From: Fremontodendron californicum
Taxonomy: Eukaryota > Streptophyta > Magnoliopsida > Malvales > Malvaceae
Length of the DNA: 64,000 bases
Assembly: GCA_030761205.1 (NCBI GenBank)
Contig: JAULJL010000035.1
Location: forward strand, 15,727,001-15,791,000
Reading direction: 5' to 3'
The position numbers were made by a program, and so were the translations under genes. Positions 58,295-64,000 of this stretch are shown here, one piece after another. The notes under the pieces are model-generated. The model saw only the letters and a program-made list of their open reading frames with translations, made no database searches and was not told the origin of the DNA. Each line of letters begins with the position of its first letter. Within the stretch, counting starts at the first letter, position 1.

Positions 58295-61200
58295 TTATGC
58301 CATGGTAGGGTTGTTTAGAAGCTTCATCATGAAGCTGAACTTCACATCTGGTGAGGTCTTGGGCTGTGGCCATTTTGCTCCTTCTGGCACCTTAATGCAT
58401 CTGAAACCCTGGCCTTTATACAGTTTTGTGGCACCAGGGTTGTTCAAATCACAGTGCAAAGCAACGGCGCGGCAGCCCCAGCTCCGGGCTTGAGCTTCCG
58501 CTTTGGCTATGAGCCTTTTCGCTATTCCCTTCCGACGAAATCTCTCCCGAACCGCAACATTTGATATGTATGCAATTCCAGTCCTGTGATAAAGATGCCC
58601 AAGTGTCATTTTGTATAATTAATCACAAGATTAATACTATGCAAGTTAAAAAATTTGAGAAAAACAAACAAACAAAAAAGTGTATAAGAAAGGATTGATG
58701 GAAACTTTGCCACATCAAGAGAACTACTAATCAACACACTTAGAATACTTTCTGTCTGTAAAAATTTAAATTCAGTTAAGAATAAAACTTGATGAACACC
58801 TATATATAATGCTTAACACTTCCAGCAGATCTAATATACTAAAACTGCTAACAACTGGAACTCTAGCATCTATGGAACTAGAGTCTTCAAAAATTTCGGA
58901 GAAGAGAACATAATGATAATAATAAATAAATAAAAGAAACAGCTACCTTTTTAACTCCAATCTCCAATAGCCGGCTGATGACAGTCATTTTCAAGTTATC
59001 AAGCATGACCACAGGGTGAAGAATAAAGTTACTCAAAAGACCTCGAGTTAAGAACTGTGCATTGACAACAATTTCATCTTCCACCATGCCTCTCTATTGA
59101 TAATCATTAATTTTCTGATCAAAGTTTCATGCTTTTTCAGTTTTTCTCACTACCTCACTGTCCCTCTTTCAGCCTTCCCACAATCATTTGCCAGGTATAC
59201 TTCTTTCCTAGCCAGAAAACTCAATTTTTTTGCCTAAATAACATTAAAGGAGAAAGAGTTTAACTGAGCTTCCCTTATCCCCGTAGGTTTTAACAGCATC
59301 AATATTTCTCATAGTAGCATAGAACTTTTCTTCAATAATTGAAAATCTGGCCTTGTGCCAGAAATTTCATTTTTAAGACACGTCAACCAGGCATCCTAAC
59401 CAATTATTGCTAGTCCTTACCCTAAACACCAGGTATGCCAGTAATATTTCCAATTTTTTAAGACACTGTTCATCTTCTAGGATATGCAAGAAATAGTCTG
59501 TATATTACCAAATGAGAATTATCCAGACTAGAAAGACAACATAAATTATGTAGAAACTTTGCAACATCTCCAGCATCTGGTAGTATCTTGGTTCACTTGG
59601 ACTCTCATTGGTTATGAAATCTTGAATGACTTGAGATACACAAGGCAAGATGCAAAAGAATTGAAGTAGTTTGCTCATAGATAGCTGCTTATGGACTGAA
59701 AAAGAAAAATCAGACAAAAAGAAGGGATTAAAAAAAGGAGAAAAACCTCATTGTCTTTTTCCTTTCCAGGCTTTTTGGTATGAAGGGGTAGACGCAGGGT
59801 TTAATTTATCAAAAAAAGGGGGGATGAAAGTAGTCTGCTACTCATCCTGAAAGCCATTTATACAGCCTTGGAATAGTTATTTCGAACTAGCACACAGGGA
59901 TCACAAGTACTCAACCGTAATCAGCTAAAAGCCTTAACCACTCTAGGCTGGCTAAACAAACTGTTCTTCACTTTCATTAAAGAATGTCTTTGTATGGACT
60001 TTTTATTTTTGGCCAATAGTTTTCGGACAGGCTTTTTGACAACATTTGGCTGTGACATGACTGACATCTAGCTTTGACATTGACATAAAAGGATGGATCA
60101 CCATATGACTTCACAGAAATAAAGACAATCAGCTAATCTCTAGGCAGGGTTCCAAGTTGTGTTTCTAATTACAGGCATATATAGACAAGCTAAAGCTTGA
60201 TGACGTTGGGCAATCAAGCTAAGCCTTACTCAACCACCACATTTTCAATTTTGAAAAACAAAACTAGTTAAAAGTAACATAACATGCAGTAAGACATTAT
60301 AAAAACAGGGAGGTACTACAAGGCAAGGAAGGCTTGGAGCGCATGCGAAAACCATTAAGAAAGTTATGAGCTTATGTGAACTTCTTAACCAACACATGCT
60401 GATGATCACAACGCATTTTGGAATTATTAACAGATTCCGAAGACAGGAGGGCATATAAGTTGTTTATTGATAGCATTAAAGGGGTAACATACAAAATGCA
60501 AATTAAAGAAACAAAGACAAAGCTGAGGTAAATTTGATGAGCTGCATTAATGCAAACATAAAACTGAAAATTTTCAGACATTGTCATTTTGCAGCATAAG
60601 TAGTTAGTGGTTAATAAAACAAGTTTCTTATAGAGTAATTTTCAACTGGCATGTGACAGCTTTAAATGACATTAAACTAGTATAAAAATGCAGAGAATAA
60701 TTAAATTCACCTTCTCTGGCGAAGTGGTCCTTTTCTAGGAAGAAAATCAGCAACAGTATCCACAGTTAAAATACCAGTCACATAACCTTTATTAAGACTA
60801 AATTTCCCATCAAAACCTCCAATTTTGAAATCTTCGCTTCCAAATAACAATGTATCGTCGACTGAACCACCAACGACAGCAACCAAACAAGTTCTCCTGC
60901 AACCAGGTGGAATAGAGAATCCTGACAACATTGCTACCAGTCTATCAACTCGTAGCACAAAATCCAAAGGGAAGGAATATTCAGGGAAGAATGAGCTACA
61001 ATGAGTCTCAGCCACTTCCCAACAGTCCTCTAACCGTGCCTCCCGAACAACAATCTCAGGAGTCAATGTTGGAAAGAGATCAACAATTTGAGTAGCTCTG
61101 CAAGCTCCTACACCCAAATACCAACATGTCCAAACAAACCATGAACATCCTCATTTCCCAACAAATATGGCTTATAATCATAGCAATTTCACTTTCAGGA

Positions 61201-61822
61201 TTCTTTTACCAACATAATAGACAACCAAACATGAAATAAACTCAATAATAGTAGCATCTCCAATCTAAAATACCCATTGAATGTCATGTCAAAAATGAGG
61301 AAAGGAACCCACATTCCATCACTACCAACAAGTGTCAGAAAAAGAAAGATGCTTTTTCACTGTGAAGTTAATCTTCCATACAAAAGAATCATTCATAAAT
61401 TCAACATAACAAAAAAACAAGAATTATCCCCTACCACCACCAAAAAGAACACAGATATTTAAGCAATTGGCAAAGCCAATGCAAATAACAAAATACCCAA
61501 ATCCAACAAATTCATGTACAACTAAATTCACATGTTGGCAAATGCCAAAACCCAAATTTTATCTTTTAAGAAAAGAAATAATCTTGACATGGGTCAAATC
61601 CAGTGGCTTATGTTCATCAAAGAAATTCTAATAATACCCATTAAAGAAAAAATCGTTAACTTCTTTACCTAATTTGGAAAGAGATGAGTCATGAGAAACC
61701 CTGGAAGGAGGAGGAAAAAAGGGTGGTGGTTGTTTGTTTGAAAGAGAGAGAGGGGTAAGAGAGGATTTTGAGGGAGTTGTTGGAGAAACTGTAAGTGAAG
61801 TACCCAATGTTAAGCTCCGCAT
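58295..61822 (-). CDS. GNAT-family N-acetyltransferase, probably plastid
   Basis: Three exons on the minus strand: 61822-61669, 61107-60711 and 58583-58295, giving 279 residues. GNAT enzymes transfer acetyl from acetyl-CoA to an amino group; plant plastid members acetylate protein N-termini and lysines. The first 50 or so residues (Ser/Thr/Pro-rich, few acids) look like a transit peptide. The domain runs from VVREARLEDCWEVAETHC to the end. Motif A is spread over exon 3: TGIAYISNVAV followed by RRKGIAKRL (R200-R-K-G203-I-A205, the acetyl-CoA pyrophosphate loop), then HCDLNNPGATKLYKGQGF. It resembles Arabidopsis GNAT6/GNAT7-type proteins more than NSI. Intron 2 is long (2.1 kb). Its 3' end faces that of the mutase-like gene. 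Substrate not known from sequence. Confidence 0.92.
58947..59093 (-). pseudogene. Exon-like segment inside GNAT intron 2
   Basis: Minus strand: an acceptor-like CAATAG is followed by a frame reading RGMVEDEIVVNAQFLTRGLL, then SNFILHPVVMLDNLKMTVIS and RLLEIGVKK, and a donor AAAAAG|GTAGCT. The coding look is strong, but splicing it between GNAT exons 2 and 3 would not keep the GNAT frame. I do not recognise it. It may be a relic of another gene or an exon that leads to an alternative transcript. Confidence 0.35.
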
Positions 61823-62851
61823 TTCTAGGAGACTTGGTGTCTCTCTGTCTCCTCACTTCTGTCTCTTTAATCTCTGGAGATTCTTTGATTGTTGGTTTGG
61901 GTTTTGGAGAGAGAGAGACAGTGAAAGAAGGAAGGAAGTAAAAGAATTTTTATAACTAACAGACAAAAGTAAGCAAAGGTAATGTGATGAATCTTTGGAC
62001 ACAAATTTTATCGTACTTCTGGTTTTTGCCTACTTTCCTTGCCTGCCTGCCTGTTCTTTCTTCACTGTTTTACGACAATGTTAACGTGTGAACCAATGTC
62101 GAAAAATAGAAATGATTTTCGATTATCGATTCAATCGATATTTAAAAAAATTAAATATTAAATAAATAAATATATATATATTTGATTAAATAATATAATT
62201 TTTAATATAAATTTAAAAAGTTAAATGTTCAAATTTCATTATATAAAATAATTTTTTTTAATAAATATAAAATTGATTTTTTCAAGTTTTTTACCGATTC
62301 AAAAAAAGCCGATTTTATAACATGCACCGAACTGAACAAGCTACTGGTTCTCAGTTCAATCGATCCGATCTAGTTTTAATAACATTGGCGTGAACACTTT
62401 TTTACTTTAAATTTTTTTGAGAATTAACTTAAATTATATAAACTAGCATATTTATTTAATAATTATGTTAATCAATTAATTTCTTATTTATAATCAAAAT
62501 ATACCTTTATAAACTCCATAAGCTTGTTTTTCGAGTTTTAAATAGATTTGTTCGCGGTTCCGGTGAGACATTAGGCTTGTGATTTTTGCGATCTAGATAA
62601 AAAATTTCAAGTTCAAATTTTACTCGGTTCATAAAAATATTATATTATTAAATTATTATTTTTATATAATTTTAACACTAAATATTTTATATATTAAATA
62701 TTAATATAATAATATTTTAAGAATAAATTTAAATTAAACATATTTAAATAGATTTATTTGATAGGTCGGGTCGAGCTTTGGAAAAATATTTAGAGGTGTC
62801 AAGCATGTTGCGATCCAACCTGTCTATAGACACCTCTAGTTTAAAAATTCT

Positions 62852-62897
<46 letters not shown>

Positions 62898-63539
62898 TAA
62901 ATGCATTCTTCATACATACGAATGTATGCACATGTATATAGGTTAAAGCATTTAGATAGTTCTTGTATTATAATCAAAAGTGTATTTTAATCTTTATACT
63001 ATAGAAGTGAGTAATTTAATCCTTGTACGTTTGAAATTGGTGCAAAAAGTAAAATTGGTAACGGTGTTAATGAAAAACCGTCTAAATGCTGACATGGACA
63101 TGTGAAACTGACATAATAGATTATTTGAAAAAAATGACATGTTTTTACGGGTAAGAGAGCGATTTGGGATAAAAAAATTTATGTTTTTCTAAATTCTATC
63201 TTAGTAAAAAAATTTGACATGTCATCATTTTTTTTCAAATCTTTTTTATCAGTTTCACATATCCACGTCAACATTTAAACTGTTTCTCATTAACATCGTT
63301 ATCAATTTTACTTATTTACACCAATTTTAAACGTATAAAAATTAACTTACTCACTTATATAATATAAAAACTTAAATACATTTTTAATTATAATACAAGA
63401 ACTACCTTTATGTTCATATAGAAGCTATGTACCTTTATGTTCAAACCTTAGACCTCATGCTAAATACATGTAATTAAACACAAACAAAGCATAATAATTA
63501 GGCTTTTGATGACATGGCCCATGACATAAGGTAATTGCT
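61823..63539. other. GNAT upstream region and gene-free repeat DNA
   Basis: 61823-62090 is probably the 5' UTR and promoter of the GNAT gene (minus-strand CT-rich leader; GA-rich on plus). 62100-62390 is a decayed repeat with CGATTCAATCGATA and CAGTTCAATCGATCCGATC. At 62791-62839, TAGAGGTGTC and GACACCTCTA form a perfect 10-bp inverted pair only 49 bp apart, apparently a deletion derivative of the TAGA-ended MITEs. 62855-62894 is an (AT)20 microsatellite. No gene is supported. Confidence 0.5.
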
Positions 63540-63790
63540 ATAGATTAGACTGGATAATTCGTATATATTTATCGTATTTCGTGTTAATCATTTAAACATA
63601 AAAACAACACAAATTATTAAATATATTAAAATCTTAAACATAAATACAATATGTATATTAAACGTATTGTGTTTATAACACTATTTTTATATTTATTAAA
63701 CATATATCGTATTGGTATTGTATTTTTATATCATGGCTAAAATTATCACGACTATTACGGATGTAATAAGAAGCATGTATAACGTGTTTC
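63540..63790. repeat. Decayed GTATTGTGTTTA-type repeat
   Basis: TATTAAACGTATTGTGTTTA and CACAAATTATTAAATATATT resemble stretches at 10090-10200 and the CACGAC-rich MITE at 33741. Possible ends are AGACTGGATAATTCGT and AAAATTATCACGACTATT. No clean duplication. Confidence 0.4.
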
Positions 63791-63820
63791 AAAAATTGTG
63801 ATTCTCATGTGGCTAAATCG

Positions 63821-64000
63821 TCAGTTTCCTCTAGTATCTTCCTTTCCAACGATGGAGCCTTTGCTTGATGTCAAATCTTCAATCCAGGGAAAATACTCAA
63901 ATGCTGTGTTTGCTTTAGCCTTCCAAGCTATGTACTTTGCCTTTTCTTGCTTATACTTTCTCAATACTCTTAGAGCATATGTATCGAAAACTGGCAGAAA
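63821..64000 (-). CDS. 3' end of an unidentified gene, cut by the window edge
   Basis: The minus strand is open from the window edge to a TGA at 63821-63823 (59 residues). It reads FLPVFDTYALRVLRKYKQEK, then AKYIAWKAKANTAFEYFPWI and EDLTSSKGSIVGKEDTRGN. Base composition and codon use look coding, unlike the flanking AT-rich DNA. TTTCTGCCAG at the very edge also resembles a splice acceptor, so the last exon may begin at 63990. I do not recognise the family. Confidence 0.5.
   Translation of the reverse strand, partial: FLPVFDTYALRVLRKYKQEKAKYIAWKAKANTAFEYFPWIEDLTSSKGSIVGKEDTRGN

Noticed and set aside
1..64000. tRNA, rRNA or other structural RNA genes
   Set aside because: I looked for tRNA-like box A/box B patterns and rRNA blocks by eye and saw none convincing. 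A covariance-model scan would be decisive.

Overview
This window looks like nuclear chromosomal DNA of a eudicot plant. It is very AT-rich. Its genes have GT-AG introns and recognisable plant products: an ARF16-type auxin response factor with a miR160 site, a plastid-type GNAT acetyltransferase, a plant phosphohexomutase-like protein and UBL5. The spaces between genes are filled with transposon debris. I cannot name the species from the sequence.

Layout. 1-18 kb holds no convincing gene: a Ty3/gypsy (Tat/Ogre-like) LTR end, tandem repeats and several short inverted-repeat elements (MITEs). 18.1-24.0 kb is a complete Mutator-like element (MULE-1) with a perfect 9-bp target duplication; its transposase carries one premature stop. 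24.2-27.4 kb is the ARF16 gene, with a 5'UTR intron, a tiny uORF overlapping the start codon, and the miR160 site. 27.4-37.2 kb is intergenic, with a nested MITE pair, a 61-bp tandem array and a degraded retroelement. 37.2-42.5 kb is a second copy of the same MULE (MULE-2) in the same orientation, with an apparently intact transposase. 42.6-46.3 kb holds more MITEs and an old, deleted third relative (MULE-3). 46.7-46.9 kb is UBL5 (minus). 47.5-48.2 kb is a LINE remnant. 49.2-56.7 kb is an 18-exon phosphohexomutase-family gene (plus). 58.3-61.8 kb is a 3-exon GNAT gene (minus). 61.8-63.8 kb is repeats, and 63.8-64.0 kb is the 3' end of an unidentified minus-strand gene.

The most interesting system is the MULE family. 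Each end is about 0.7 kb long and carries three or four strong foldback hairpins. A tandem array of a 97-98 bp unit (15 copies in one element, 8 in the other) sits just upstream of the transposase. Two such elements bracket ARF16 as direct repeats, one ending about 1 kb upstream of its start codon. A diverged third element has hairpins of the same kind whose stems changed on both arms together.

The multi-exon gene models were joined by hand from splice signals. All three give uninterrupted frames: 684, 617 and 279 codons before the stop.
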